Below are positions 24,635-33,460 of a DNA stretch of 64,000 bases, one piece after another. Position 1 is the stretch's first letter; each line of letters starts with the position of its first letter. Position numbers and translations under genes: made by a program. Origin of the DNA: Rhodospirillales bacterium URHD0017 (GTDB lineage: Bacteria > Pseudomonadota > Alphaproteobacteria > Reyranellales > Reyranellaceae); NCBI GenBank assembly GCA_900110395.1, contig FODP01000019.1, forward strand, positions 62,001-126,000, given 5' to 3'. Below the pieces are notes generated by a model. That model saw nothing but the letters and a program-made list of their open reading frames with translations. It did no database searches and was not told the DNA's origin.

Positions 24635-25359
24635 AGGAACGAGAGCCCGCCGCTCAGCGCCACCGTCTGGCCGGTCATGTACTCGTTGTCGAGCAGCATC
24701 ATGACGATCTTCACGCACTCCTCCGGCTTGCCGAAGCGGCCGAGCGGGATGCGCGCGGCCGACGAGGCTACCGCCGTCACCATGTCGGTCTCGATCAGCG
24801 AGGGTGCCACGGCATTCACCGTGATGCCGTCCTTGACCAGCCGCGCCGCGTAGCCGCGCGTCATGCCCTCCATGCCGGCCTTCGAGGCATTGTAGTGCGG
24901 GCCGACGCCGCCCGCGCCGCGCGCCGCACCCGAGGAGATGTTGACGATGCGGCCCCACCGGCGCTTGCGCATGCCGGGCAGCACGGCCTGGGTGCACAGG
25001 AAGACCGACTTCAGGTTCACCGCCATGGTGCGGTCGAAGTCCTCCTCGGTGAGCTCGTCGACGGGACGGTTGATCGCGATCCCGGCATTGTTGATCAGCA
25101 CGTCGATCGGTCCCAGCTCGCGCTCGACGCCGGCCACCATGCCCGTCACCGCCGCCGCCTTGGACACGTCGGCGCCGACCGAGATCGCCCGGCCGCCCTG
25201 GCTGTGGATGATGTCGATCACGGCCTTCGCCTCGGCCGCTTTGCTGAGGTAATTCACCGCCACGGCGGCGCCGGCTTCGGCCAGCGAAACCGCGATGGCG
25301 CGGCCGATACCGCGCGAACCGCCCGTCACCAGCGCAACCCTGCCCTTCAATGCCGCCAT
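24631..25359 (-). CDS. SDR-family oxidoreductase, FabG-like
   Basis: A 242-residue classical SDR: TGGSRGIG cofactor loop, NNAG, NISSGAARG with the catalytic serine, and YNASK. The C-terminal GQTVALSGGLSFL is typical of FabG-like members. It heads a leftward operon (SDR, GST, methyltransferase, cupin, Bug receptor) with overlapping or nearly abutting genes. It is divergent from the LLM flavoenzyme gene, with a 70-base intergenic region. Substrate unknown. Confidence 0.85.
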   Translation of the reverse strand: MAALKGRVALVTGGSRGIGRAIAVSLAEAGAAVAVNYLSKAAEAKAVIDIIHSQGGRAISVGADVSKAAAVTGMVAGVERELGPIDVLINNAGIAINRPVDELTEEDFDRTMAVNLKSVFLCTQAVLPGMRKRRWGRIVNISSGAARGAGGVGPHYNASKAGMEGMTRGYAARLVKDGITVNAVAPSLIETDMVTAVASSAARIPLGRFGKPEECVKIVMMLLDNEYMTGQTVALSGGLSFL

Positions 25360-25429
25360 TTACCCCTCCGGTTATCGACCCCGCCGCCCCGGCATGTTAC
25401 CCGTTTGGCAACAAATAGGAGCATTCGAC

Positions 25430-26695
25430 ATGGCTCGCATGGGCTTCGGCGCGTTCCTCGCGCCTCATCATCCGATTGGCGAAAATCCCACCCTGCAGTT
25501 CCGCCGCGACCTCAAGTTCGTCGAGCATCTGGACGAGCTCGGCTATGACGAGTTCTGGTGCGGCGAGCACCATTCCTCGGGTTGGGAGATGATCGCCTCG
25601 CCCGAGATGTTTTTGGCCGCCGCCGGCGAGCGCACCAAGCGCATCAAGCTCGGCACCGGCGTGGTCTCGCTGCCCTACCACCATCCCTACAACGTGGCGC
25701 AGCGCATGGTGCAGCTCGACCACATGACGGGCGGCCGTGCCATCTTCGGCTCGGGCCCGGGCGCCCTGCCGTCAGATGCCCACACACTCGGCATCGATCC
25801 GATGACCCAGCGCGACCGCCAGGACGACGCGATCGACGTGATCCGCCGCCTGTTCCGGGGCGAGCGCATCACCAAGAAGACCGAGTGGTACACCCTGCAG
25901 GACGCGGCCCTGCAGCTCCTGCCCTTGCAGGAGGACATGCAATTCGTCGTCGCCTCGCAGGTCAGCCCCTCGGGCATGACGCTGGCCGGCAAGTACGGCA
26001 TCGGCATCATCTCGCTGGGCTCGATGTCGAGCCAGGGCCTCTTGTCGCTGCCGACGCAATGGGGCTTCGCCGAGCAGGCGGCCGCCAAGCACGGCACCAA
26101 GGTCGATCGCAAGAACTGGCGCGTGCTGCTCTCCTGGCACGTTGCCGAAACGCGCGAGAAGGCGCGCGAGGAGGCCAAGCACGGCCTGATGCGCTGGCAC
26201 AACGAATACATCGTCGGCACGCTGCAGCGGCCGGGCGATGGCCCGTTCAATTCGCCCGACGAGGCGGTCGACAAGACGGCCTTCGAGGAGGGTGCCGCTT
26301 CGGTGATCGGCACACCCGACGACCTGGTGAAGGTGATCAAGGACGTCTACGCCAAGAGCGGCGGCTTCGGCACGACGATCGGCTTCGTGCACGACTGGGC
26401 CAACCCCGAGAACACGATGCGCAGCTGGGACATGGTGGCGCGCTACGTCATCCCGGAGATCAACGGCTACGTCGCCAAGCTGCGCGAATCGCAGAAGTTC
26501 CTGATCGAGAACCGCGAGGTCTTCGTGCGCGCGGGCCAGGCCATCATGGCCAAGATCATGGAGAACAAGGACGCCGTCGAGGCGCTCAAGGTCACCGAGT
26601 CGCCGCGCTTCGCCGCCGCCAACGCCGCCCTGCCCAAGCTCCTCAAGGAGAAGGACGAGCAGGAGAAGAAAGGCAAGCAGCAGGCGGCTGAATAG
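25430..26695 (+). CDS. LLM-class flavin-dependent oxidoreductase
   Basis: A 421-residue luciferase-like monooxygenase family protein. Landmarks are MGFGAFLAPHHPIGENPT, ELGYDEFWCGEHHSSGWEM, TGVVSLPYHHPYNVAQRMVQLDHMTGGR, FGSGPGALPSDAHTLGID and RQDDAIDVI. The group uses FMNH2 to oxygenate small organic molecules. ATG 25430 is preceded by AGGAG (25417-25421). The C-terminal 40 residues are lysine- and glutamate-rich, an extension beyond the catalytic barrel. Substrate unknown. Confidence 0.9.
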   Translation: MARMGFGAFLAPHHPIGENPTLQFRRDLKFVEHLDELGYDEFWCGEHHSSGWEMIASPEMFLAAAGERTKRIKLGTGVVSLPYHHPYNVAQRMVQLDHMTGGRAIFGSGPGALPSDAHTLGIDPMTQRDRQDDAIDVIRRLFRGERITKKTEWYTLQDAALQLLPLQEDMQFVVASQVSPSGMTLAGKYGIGIISLGSMSSQGLLSLPTQWGFAEQAAAKHGTKVDRKNWRVLLSWHVAETREKAREEAKHGLMRWHNEYIVGTLQRPGDGPFNSPDEAVDKTAFEEGAASVIGTPDDLVKVIKDVYAKSGGFGTTIGFVHDWANPENTMRSWDMVARYVIPEINGYVAKLRESQKFLIENREVFVRAGQAIMAKIMENKDAVEALKVTESPRFAAANAALPKLLKEKDEQEKKGKQQAAE

Positions 26696-26816
26696 CTTCC
26701 ACCCGCCGCCTCTCGTACAACCGGGAGGATATTCGGCCGTCACACATGCAATTTCGCAGATGGCGGTTCCATGCCCGAATCGCTAGCGTTCAGGACGTTC
26801 TCGGACGGGGGACCTC

Positions 26817-27650
26817 ATGAACACAGGCATCATGAGCATGGTGAGTACGGTTGCGCGGCTTGGCGTTGCGTTCGCCATCGCGGTTCTCGCCCTCTCTGCC
26901 TGGGCTTCAACGGCCCAAAGCCAGGGTTCGATCAAGCCCGGAATGGTCGCGTTCGTGAACAGGTGCGGTGAGGATCTGACCTTCGTTTCGACAGGCTCGC
27001 GCGTGGCCGGGCTGCTGGGCACACTGGCCAAAGGCCAGGTGAAGTGGGTTTCCCTGAACGACTTCAACCAGGGTGGTGCAAACCTGATCATCCCGTATCA
27101 GATCAACATGTCTCTCCAAGCGTGCCCCAACTGCGACGGATGGACCGACCTCGGTGGTCCGCCAGGCACCACGCAGCGCGCGGGCTGGATGTGGGAGGGC
27201 AGGAATCTGAACTTTGCGCGCTACTGCAATCCCAGTCTCAGCGGGCGCGGGATATGCGCGGCGCAGAGGAATTGCTGCGGTCCGCAGATGACGCGGGACG
27301 GCACTTTCGGCACGCACGTCGAGCTGACGCCAAAAGGCGGATCCTCCAACGACTACATCAATCTCAGCACCAACTACGGCTCGGGACCGCACAGCCCGCC
27401 CAAGCTGTGTGGCCCGGGCGTCGACCCGAACGACTGCGTCAGCAAGGCCGCCAACATCTTCTTCAACATTCCCGTGGCGTGGAGTTCAAACCAGCACTGC
27501 TCCTTCACCTCGAAGCGAATCCAGGTGCTGGGCGGAAAGTGCCTGGCAGCCAGGTGCCCCGATGCCTACACGCATCCCACGGACGACAAGCAGGTTGTCT
27601 GTCCGACAAACGCGAACCGAGGCTACGAGGTGGTGTACTGCCCGCTATGA
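26817..27650 (+). CDS. Secreted thaumatin-like protein
   Basis: A 277-residue cysteine-rich exported protein. A signal peptide (RLGVAFAIAVLALSAWASTAQS) ends near residue 36. The mature part has 14 cysteines. The end (GGKCLAARCPDAYTHPTDDK, then CPTNANRGYEVVYCP) closely follows the thaumatin C-terminal pattern CPDAYSYPKDD...C...Y-x-V-x-FCP, and the N-terminus (MVAFVNRCGEDLTF) is compatible with the fold. Plant members bind or cleave beta-glucans; bacterial members are less common and their role is not established. It is flanked by unrelated genes and converges with the molybdoenzyme gene. Confidence 0.75.
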   Translation: MNTGIMSMVSTVARLGVAFAIAVLALSAWASTAQSQGSIKPGMVAFVNRCGEDLTFVSTGSRVAGLLGTLAKGQVKWVSLNDFNQGGANLIIPYQINMSLQACPNCDGWTDLGGPPGTTQRAGWMWEGRNLNFARYCNPSLSGRGICAAQRNCCGPQMTRDGTFGTHVELTPKGGSSNDYINLSTNYGSGPHSPPKLCGPGVDPNDCVSKAANIFFNIPVAWSSNQHCSFTSKRIQVLGGKCLAARCPDAYTHPTDDKQVVCPTNANRGYEVVYCPL

Positions 27651-27657
27651 CGGAGCG

Positions 27658-29712
27658 TCACTCCGTGCGCATCCAGATCGCGGTGTCGTGGAAGGCGGCA
27701 CCGCCGTTGGGCGGCACGGGATCGGCCCCGATCAGCGTGTTGATGCCGACACGATCGAGATAGGCGCCGCTCGGCCAGTTGCCCTCGACGATGACGACAC
27801 CGGGCCGGGCCGTCTGCGATGGCCGCGCCTTCACGCGCACCTCGCCGCGGGCATTGCCCAGCCGCACGATCGAACCGTCGGATAAACCCAACCGGGCTGC
27901 GTCGTCTTCGTGAATCATTGCCCGCGGCTCGCCCTCGCGCTTCGTCGAGCCCGGTGTCTCGGTGAAGGTCGTGTTCAGGAACGCGCGCGCCGGCGGCACG
28001 ACCAGGCGGAACGGCAGGTCCTCGCTCGCCCGTTCGTAGTTCTCGAGATGGTCGGGCAGCGGCTTCATGCCGGCATGGTAGGGGCCGACCGCCTTCCAGT
28101 CGGGCTTGAAATGGAAGAGCCCGTCCTTCGACGGGAAGCCGTCGAGGAAATGCGAAACCTCGAAGCCTTCGTCGCAGTCGACCCAGCCGCGCGCCACCGC
28201 CTCGTCCCAGGTGCCGCGATTCGAGGCACGCAGCGTGGCGTCTAGAATCTCGACGGCGCTCATGCCGAAGCTCGGATGGTTCGAACCCAGCCGCTGCGCC
28301 ACCTGGCAGACGACCTCGTGGTTGGTGCGGCAGTCCTCGTAACGGCCGAGCACCGCCGGGCCGACCGTGAGATGGGTATGGCCAAGCCCGTAGTAGATAT
28401 CGTCGTATTCCAGGAACATCGCCGCGGGCAGCAGGATGTCGGCGTATTTGGCGGTCGCCGTCATGAACTGCTCGTGCACGCAGGTGAACAGGTCCGCGCG
28501 ACCGAGCCCGCGCGCCACGGCGGCGCTGTCGGGAGCCACGTTGGCCGAGTTGGCGTTCTGCATCAGCATCGCCATCACCGGCGGCCCGCCGGCCAGCGCC
28601 TCCTTGTCGCCGCACAGGATCGGGCCGATGCGCGACTGGTCGATGATGCGCGTCTTGGGATCGATCAGGTCGAGGCCGTGCGCCAGCGTGGTGTCGAGCT
28701 TCCAGTTGTCGAGATTGAGGAAGAAGGCGCCGCCGCCGCGATGCTTCCAGGCGCCGGTGATGGCCGGCAGGCAGGTCACGGCATGCATGGCGGCCGAGCC
28801 GTTGCGCGAGCGCGTGAAGCCGAAGCCGACACGCAGGAAGCTGCGTTCGGTGCCGCCATAAAGCCGCGCGAAGGCCGTGATCTCGTCGGCCGGCAGGCCG
28901 GTGATGGCCGCCGCCCATTCCGGCGTCTTGTCGGCAAGGTGCGCTTCGATGTCGGGGCCGAAGTCGGTGTAGCGCGCCAGATACTTGCGGTCGGCAAAGC
29001 CTTCCTTCAGCAGCACGTGCATCATGGCAAGCGCCAGCGCGCCGTCGGTACCGGGCCGCAGCACCAGGCCGATATCAGCCGCCTCGACGGTGGGTGTGCG
29101 ATAGACGTCGACCACGGCGAGCTTGGCGCCGCGCTGCTTGCGCGCCTTGGCGATGTGGGTCATCGCATTGACCTGCGTGGAGACCGGATTGCCGCCCCAC
29201 ACGACGATGAGGTCGGACTCCGCCATCTCGCGCGGATCGGGTCCCAAGAGCTTGCCGACGCCGGCGCGCCAGCCCGATTCGGCCGGCGTGACGCAGATCG
29301 TGGTCTTCTGGCGCGAATAGCCGAAGGCGTGGCGCAGCCGGTCGAGGCCCCAGCGCTGCACGACACCCATCGTGCCGCCGGAATGGTAAGGCCAAACTGC
29401 TTCGGGACCATGCGCCCGCGTCGCGCGCGTCAACGCTTCGGCCACTTCGTTCAAGGCGTCGTCCCACGAGATCGGCCGGAACTCGCCCTTGCCCTTCTCG
29501 CCCACGCGCTGCAACGGCTGCTTCAATCGGTCGGGATGGTGAACCCGCTCGGCATAGCGCGCGACCTTGGCGCAGACGACGCCGTCGGTATAGGTGTTGG
29601 CGGCGGCCCCGCGGATGCGCCCGATGCGCGTCGACGACAACCGTTCGACTTCCAGCGAGCAGGCGCTGGGGCAATCGTGCGGACAGGCCGACTTCCAGAA
29701 TTCCTTGCCCAT
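27658..29712 (-). CDS. Molybdopterin oxidoreductase, DMSO-reductase family
   Basis: A 684-residue enzyme of the Mo-bisMGD superfamily. An N-terminal [4Fe-4S] motif is formed by Cys10, Cys14, Cys18 and Cys47 (CPHDCPSAC and VVCAKV). The domains that follow include WPYHSGGTMG, DLIVVWGGNP, ITGAWKHRGGG, ADILLPAA and the C-terminal pterin domain with SGAYLDRVGIN. It has no twin-arginine signal, so it should be cytoplasmic. ATG 29712 overlaps the TAA of the SnoaL-like gene by one base (TAATG). It is last of four coupled genes; no electron-transfer subunit or chaperone is adjacent. Confidence 0.9.
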   Translation of the reverse strand: MGKEFWKSACPHDCPSACSLEVERLSSTRIGRIRGAAANTYTDGVVCAKVARYAERVHHPDRLKQPLQRVGEKGKGEFRPISWDDALNEVAEALTRATRAHGPEAVWPYHSGGTMGVVQRWGLDRLRHAFGYSRQKTTICVTPAESGWRAGVGKLLGPDPREMAESDLIVVWGGNPVSTQVNAMTHIAKARKQRGAKLAVVDVYRTPTVEAADIGLVLRPGTDGALALAMMHVLLKEGFADRKYLARYTDFGPDIEAHLADKTPEWAAAITGLPADEITAFARLYGGTERSFLRVGFGFTRSRNGSAAMHAVTCLPAITGAWKHRGGGAFFLNLDNWKLDTTLAHGLDLIDPKTRIIDQSRIGPILCGDKEALAGGPPVMAMLMQNANSANVAPDSAAVARGLGRADLFTCVHEQFMTATAKYADILLPAAMFLEYDDIYYGLGHTHLTVGPAVLGRYEDCRTNHEVVCQVAQRLGSNHPSFGMSAVEILDATLRASNRGTWDEAVARGWVDCDEGFEVSHFLDGFPSKDGLFHFKPDWKAVGPYHAGMKPLPDHLENYERASEDLPFRLVVPPARAFLNTTFTETPGSTKREGEPRAMIHEDDAARLGLSDGSIVRLGNARGEVRVKARPSQTARPGVVIVEGNWPSGAYLDRVGINTLIGADPVPPNGGAAFHDTAIWMRTE

Positions 29713-30164
29713 TACGGCGCCTCGTAAGCCAGATAGCGGGATATTCGCCACGTACCATCGGTCTGACGGCGGAAAAGGTCGAGTCCGGGTTCCTTGGTCT
29801 CGACGATCTGCCCGGAACCGGCCTGGACCCGCGACGTCCAGACCAGACGCACAATCGCCATATCCGCCGACACGATGATCTCCTTGATATCGAACGAGTA
29901 GGTCAGCGTCTTGGACCGGTCGGCGAGCGTGCGCTTCAGTCCGCTGCACATGGCGGTAAAGTCGCGCTCCGGTTGCCCGCGGAAATCGTAGCGCAGATCC
30001 GGCGCGAAGAGATCGCAGATGCGTGTCGCATCGCGGGCGTTGAAGTCGTCGGTCCATTTCGACAAGGCGTCGCGAATGGCCTTCTCGGCCTGCGTGTCCG
30101 CCGCCGCGGGCAGTCCTGTCAGGACCCACCCGATGAGCAGCGTTGCGAGGACGCAGCGCTTCAT
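29712..30164 (-). CDS. Secreted SnoaL/NTF2-like protein
   Basis: A 150-residue protein with a signal peptide (VLATLLIGWVLTGLPAAA) and an NTF2-like cone fold: helices in AIRDALSKWTDDFNARDATRI, then CDLFAPDLRYDF and a beta-sheet ending in DGTWRISRYLAYE. Such domains bind small ligands or act as ketosteroid-isomerase-like enzymes. It overlaps the M23 peptidase stop by four bases and the molybdoenzyme start by one base, so translation is coupled across the operon. The combination of a periplasmic NTF2-like protein with a cytoplasmic molybdoenzyme is unexplained. Confidence 0.8.
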   Translation of the reverse strand: MKRCVLATLLIGWVLTGLPAAADTQAEKAIRDALSKWTDDFNARDATRICDLFAPDLRYDFRGQPERDFTAMCSGLKRTLADRSKTLTYSFDIKEIIVSADMAIVRLVWTSRVQAGSGQIVETKEPGLDLFRRQTDGTWRISRYLAYEAP

Positions 30165-31321
30165 CGCGAGAACTCGACCACCGTGAGATCCATCGGCAGG
30201 ACCCGCGACAGGACCTGGGACGGCGACACCGGCGTCAGGGTGAGCGGCGAACCGGTCGCCTCGGCTTTGTCGAAATCGGCGGTGCCGGCCTTGTCGATCG
30301 CTGTCAGCTTGAACGAGCCGAAGACATAGGGAATGCCGTTCGATTGCAGCGGCGACGGACCGTCCATCACGTGCAGGTGGAGATGCGGCGCCTGCGTGTT
30401 GCCGGTATTGCCCACCTTCCCCACCACGTCGCCGCGCTTCACCTTGGCGCCGGCCTTCACCGTCACGCTGCCGGGCTGCATGTGAGCATAGAGCACGTAG
30501 TTGCCGCCGCCGATGTCGAGCACGACGAAGTTGCCGTCGGCCTGGTCGATGGTCATGCCTTGGGGCAGCGCGCCCGGCACCTGCTCCGGCAGGTCGTTGC
30601 GCGAGGACACCACGGTGCCGTCGGCGACGGCCAGGATCTCGCGTCCGTAGATCACGTAGTTCGACAGGGTCTTGGTATCGCCCTTGACCACGCGGTTCTC
30701 CGCATCGATCTGCTCCCAGTCGATGGCGAAACGCTGGGCCAGGGCGAAATGCCCGTTCAGCGCCAGCAGGGCGCGGACATGGCGGATCGAATCGCAGCAG
30801 CCGTCCGCGGCAACGTAGCCTGCGCCGACGAATGGCGGTCCCAGTGCGGCAAGCGGACGATCCACGACCGGCGTCCGGGCAACCGTCGCCGTGAAATCGA
30901 TCCCGGGCTGCACGATGCGAACAGAGATGCGGTGGGCGATCGCCCGCGGCAGGGCCTCGCCCGGGTCGAGCGCCACATGCAGGAACAGCACGCCGAATTG
31001 ACCGACGCCGAGATCCGTCGCCTCCGAGCCGCGCCGGCCGCCGATCGAGAAGCGCTTGGCAAGACCGTCGCGGTCGAGGGTCAGCAGCACCTTGCCGGAC
31101 GGCTCGTCCAAAACCTCGACCTTCTTGAGCTCAAGGGCGCTTGCCGTCGGGTTGGCGATGCGCAGCTCGTAGACCAGATGGCGCCGTCCATCCGAGCCAG
31201 GGACCGGATTGGGCGCCCACAAGGCATCGGCGAGGAACGGCGTGAGTTCGGGCTCCGCCGCCATGGCCGGCAGCGCGGCCAACACCAGCCACCAGGCAAG
31301 GATGGCGGCGAGCGCACGCAT
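30161..31321 (-). CDS. M23-family metallopeptidase
   Basis: A 386-residue exported protein with a signal peptide (ILAWWLVLAALPAMAAE). Residues about 185-330 form an M23 (LytM-like) peptidase domain. QRFAIDW gives the Asp201 ligand, with His191 in NGHFALAQRF nearby; His280 is in LYAHMQPGS, and HLHLH (313-317) supplies the H-x-H ligands. Residues 25-160 form a beta-rich N-terminal domain typical of a family subgroup. These enzymes cut peptidoglycan cross-links or other peptides. ATG 31321 overlaps the SDR stop (TGATG). Confidence 0.85.
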   Translation of the reverse strand: MRALAAILAWWLVLAALPAMAAEPELTPFLADALWAPNPVPGSDGRRHLVYELRIANPTASALELKKVEVLDEPSGKVLLTLDRDGLAKRFSIGGRRGSEATDLGVGQFGVLFLHVALDPGEALPRAIAHRISVRIVQPGIDFTATVARTPVVDRPLAALGPPFVGAGYVAADGCCDSIRHVRALLALNGHFALAQRFAIDWEQIDAENRVVKGDTKTLSNYVIYGREILAVADGTVVSSRNDLPEQVPGALPQGMTIDQADGNFVVLDIGGGNYVLYAHMQPGSVTVKAGAKVKRGDVVGKVGNTGNTQAPHLHLHVMDGPSPLQSNGIPYVFGSFKLTAIDKAGTADFDKAEATGSPLTLTPVSPSQVLSRVLPMDLTVVEFSR

Positions 31322-32166
31322 CAGATTTCGTCCACGCCGAACGCCTGGCGCATGGCCTTGACGCCTTCCTGGTGCGGTGTCCATTGCCGGCCGCCGACCA
31401 CACCGCCATCGACCACCAGGTCGTGGCCGTTGATGAAGCTCGATTCATCGGAGGCCAGGAACACCGCGGCGTTGGCGATGTCGTCGACGCTGCCGGCCCG
31501 CGGGATCGGCTGCAGCTTGGCCATGATGCCCTTCATGCTTTCGGCGAAGGCGTCGGCCTTGTCGGGCGCGAGGCCCAGCGCCTTGGCGAAGATGCCGGTG
31601 GCGATGCCGCCCGGGGAGATCGAGTTGCAGCGCACGCCACTCTCGCCGAGCTGCATGGCGGCGCAGACGGTAAGATGGTTCACCGCGGCCTTGGCGGCAC
31701 CGTAGATCATCGAGGTCGAATAGCCGGCCCGGCGACCCGCAACGCTGCCGTTGTTGATAATGCTGCCGAACCCCTGCTTCATCATGATCGGCGCGGCATG
31801 CTTCATGCCGAGCATGACCGAGCGCACCAGGGTAGCCATGGCCGCATCGAAGCCTTCGACCGGGATGGTCTCGATGCCGCCCACCGGCGCCGGCCCACCG
31901 GCATTGTTGAAGATGCAGTCGAGGCGGCCCCACTTCGAGAGGCAGGCGTCGAACATCGCCTTGACGTCGGCCTCCTTGGTGGCGTCGGCCTTGACGAACA
32001 GGCACTTGTCCTTGCCGACCGACGCCTCGAGCGAGCGGCCCAATTCCTCGCGCCGGCCAGTCGCCACGACCTTGGCGCCTTCGCGGGCGAAGACCTCGAC
32101 AGTGCGCCGGCCGATGCCGCTGGTCGCCCCGGTGACGATGGTGATCTTGCCGTCGAGCCTGCCCAT
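31321..32166 (-). CDS. SDR-family oxidoreductase
   Basis: A 281-residue classical SDR: TGATSGIG, FNNAG, serine in NNGSVAG, and YGAAK. Strand 2 ends VATGRREELG, suggesting NADP(H). The C-terminal extension GGVVGGRQWTPHQEGVKAMR is characteristic of a large Rhizobiales/Rhodospirillales subgroup. Start ATG 32166 has AGGAGACAGCC just upstream. It is first in the SDR-M23-SnoaL-molybdoenzyme operon and divergent from mtnP, with a palindrome in the shared promoter region. Substrate unknown. Confidence 0.85.
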   Translation of the reverse strand: MGRLDGKITIVTGATSGIGRRTVEVFAREGAKVVATGRREELGRSLEASVGKDKCLFVKADATKEADVKAMFDACLSKWGRLDCIFNNAGGPAPVGGIETIPVEGFDAAMATLVRSVMLGMKHAAPIMMKQGFGSIINNGSVAGRRAGYSTSMIYGAAKAAVNHLTVCAAMQLGESGVRCNSISPGGIATGIFAKALGLAPDKADAFAESMKGIMAKLQPIPRAGSVDDIANAAVFLASDESSFINGHDLVVDGGVVGGRQWTPHQEGVKAMRQAFGVDEI

Positions 32167-32202
32167 GGCTGTCTCCTCGCTAGTCTTTCCTAAACTCATA
32201 TT

Positions 32203-32226
32203 CCTCTCCCCCGCTAGGGGGAGAGG
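32203..32226. repeat. Dispersed 10-bp-stem palindrome, copy 2
   Basis: Identical to 2063-2086 (CCTCTCCCCC, GCTA, GGGGGAGAGG). Here it lies between divergent genes, so it cannot be serving as their terminator. Confidence 0.75.
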
Positions 32227-32288
32227 AGCCTGATCTCTTTCGATGGCCTCGCGATCATATGATACACACGCCGCATGAGGAGAAGCGA

Positions 32289-33161
32289 ATGACTGTGCTG
32301 GGTATCATGGGCGGCAGCGGTGTCTATGAGATTGCAGGCCTGAAGGACGCCAAGTGGCGCCGCATCGCCTCGCCGTTCGGCGAGACCTCGGACGAGTTCC
32401 TGTTCGGCGTGCTGGACGGGCTCGACGTCGTGTTCGTGCCGCGCCATGGCCGCGGTCACCGCCATTCGCCGACCTCGATCAACTACCGCGCCAACATCGA
32501 TGCCCTGAAGCGCGTCGGCGTCACAGACATCCTGTCGCTGTCGGCCTGCGGCTCGCTGCGCGAGGACCTGCCGCCGGGCCATTTCGTGGTCGTCGACCAG
32601 TTCATCGACCGCACCTTCGCGCGCGAGAAAAGCTTCTTCGGCGAGGGCTTCGTGGCCCATGTCTCGATGGCCCATCCGACCTGCAATCGCCTCGCCCACG
32701 CCGTGCACGACTGCGCGCGGCAAGCGGGCTTCCCCATCAAGTTCGGCGGCACCTACCTCGCCATGGAAGGCCCGCAATTCTCCAGCCTCGCCGAATCGCG
32801 GCTCTACCGCAGCTGGGGCTGCGACGTCATCGGCATGACCAACATGCCGGAGGCCAAGCTCGCCCGCGAAGCGGAGATCTGTTACGTCACCGTCGCCATG
32901 GTCACCGACTTCGACTGCTGGCACCCCGACCACGACCATGTGCAGGTCGCCGATATCGTCCGCGTCCTGCTCGACAACGCCGAGAAGGCCAAGACCCTGG
33001 TCACCATGGTGGCGCCGCTGCTCAAGAAGTCGCGCCCCGAGCCCTGCCCGCACGGCTGCGACCGCGCGCTGGAGCATGCGCTGATCACGGCACCGGCGGC
33101 GCGGTCGGCCGAGACGGCAAAGAAACTCGATGCCGTCGCAGGCCGCGTGCTCAAGGCATAG
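32289..33161 (+). CDS. mtnP: S-methyl-5'-thioadenosine phosphorylase
   Basis: A 290-residue purine nucleoside phosphorylase of the MTAP type, which splits methylthioadenosine to adenine and methylthioribose-1-phosphate in methionine salvage. Visible are GIMGGSGVYEI, VPRHGRGHRHSPTSINYRAN, LSACGSLREDLPPGHFVVVDQFIDRT, AMEGPQFSSLAESRLYRSWG and GMTNMPEAKLAREAEICY. ATG 32289 follows GAGGAGAAGCGA; an in-frame ATG ten codons upstream lacks a ribosome site. Next to it on the opposite strand is an MTA/SAH nucleosidase, so two routes for the same nucleoside are encoded side by side. Confidence 0.92.
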   Translation: MTVLGIMGGSGVYEIAGLKDAKWRRIASPFGETSDEFLFGVLDGLDVVFVPRHGRGHRHSPTSINYRANIDALKRVGVTDILSLSACGSLREDLPPGHFVVVDQFIDRTFAREKSFFGEGFVAHVSMAHPTCNRLAHAVHDCARQAGFPIKFGGTYLAMEGPQFSSLAESRLYRSWGCDVIGMTNMPEAKLAREAEICYVTVAMVTDFDCWHPDHDHVQVADIVRVLLDNAEKAKTLVTMVAPLLKKSRPEPCPHGCDRALEHALITAPAARSAETAKKLDAVAGRVLKA

Positions 33162-33303
33162 ACGCTGCCCCGCGTACGCCGATTGAATGCACTGCCGGCA
33201 CTCGGATCCAACGACACAAGGAGTGGCGGCACCGTGCATCCGAACCGCCAAATACGGCCCTCCATGGCACGAAAAAAATCGCGAAAACGAAAGACCTACC
33301 CTT

Positions 33304-33342
33304 ACTGAAGTTGTTGACAGAATTGTACTTCAGTTATATCAT
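33304..33342 (+). promoter_or_regulatory. Strong sigma-70-like promoter with flanking operator-like repeat
   Basis: TTGACA (33314-33319), a 17-base spacer and TATCAT (33337-33342). The repeat ACTGAAGT (33304-33311) and its exact complement ACTTCAGT (33327-33334) bracket the -35 element, as an operator would. It reads rightward into no recognised gene. Confidence 0.55.
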
Positions 33343-33348
33343 ATTGGC

Positions 33349-33460
33349 CTGTTGCGTCGCTCCGCGGCGTTCCCGCTCTATGCATCGTTGATCCGAGACC
33401 AAAAGGAGCGCGGTCTCCATCGCGCGTCCCGTCCGGCTGCCTGCCTCCGGACGGGACGAG
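33349..33460 (+). ncRNA. Candidate small RNA or leader ending in a hairpin
   Basis: The expected transcript from the promoter at 33314-33342 would begin near 33349 and meet a perfect 12-bp stem CGTCCCGTCCGG / CCGGACGGGACG (33425-33436 and 33447-33458, ten-base loop). There is no T-run after the stem, so termination is uncertain. It is offered only as a candidate. Confidence 0.25.
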
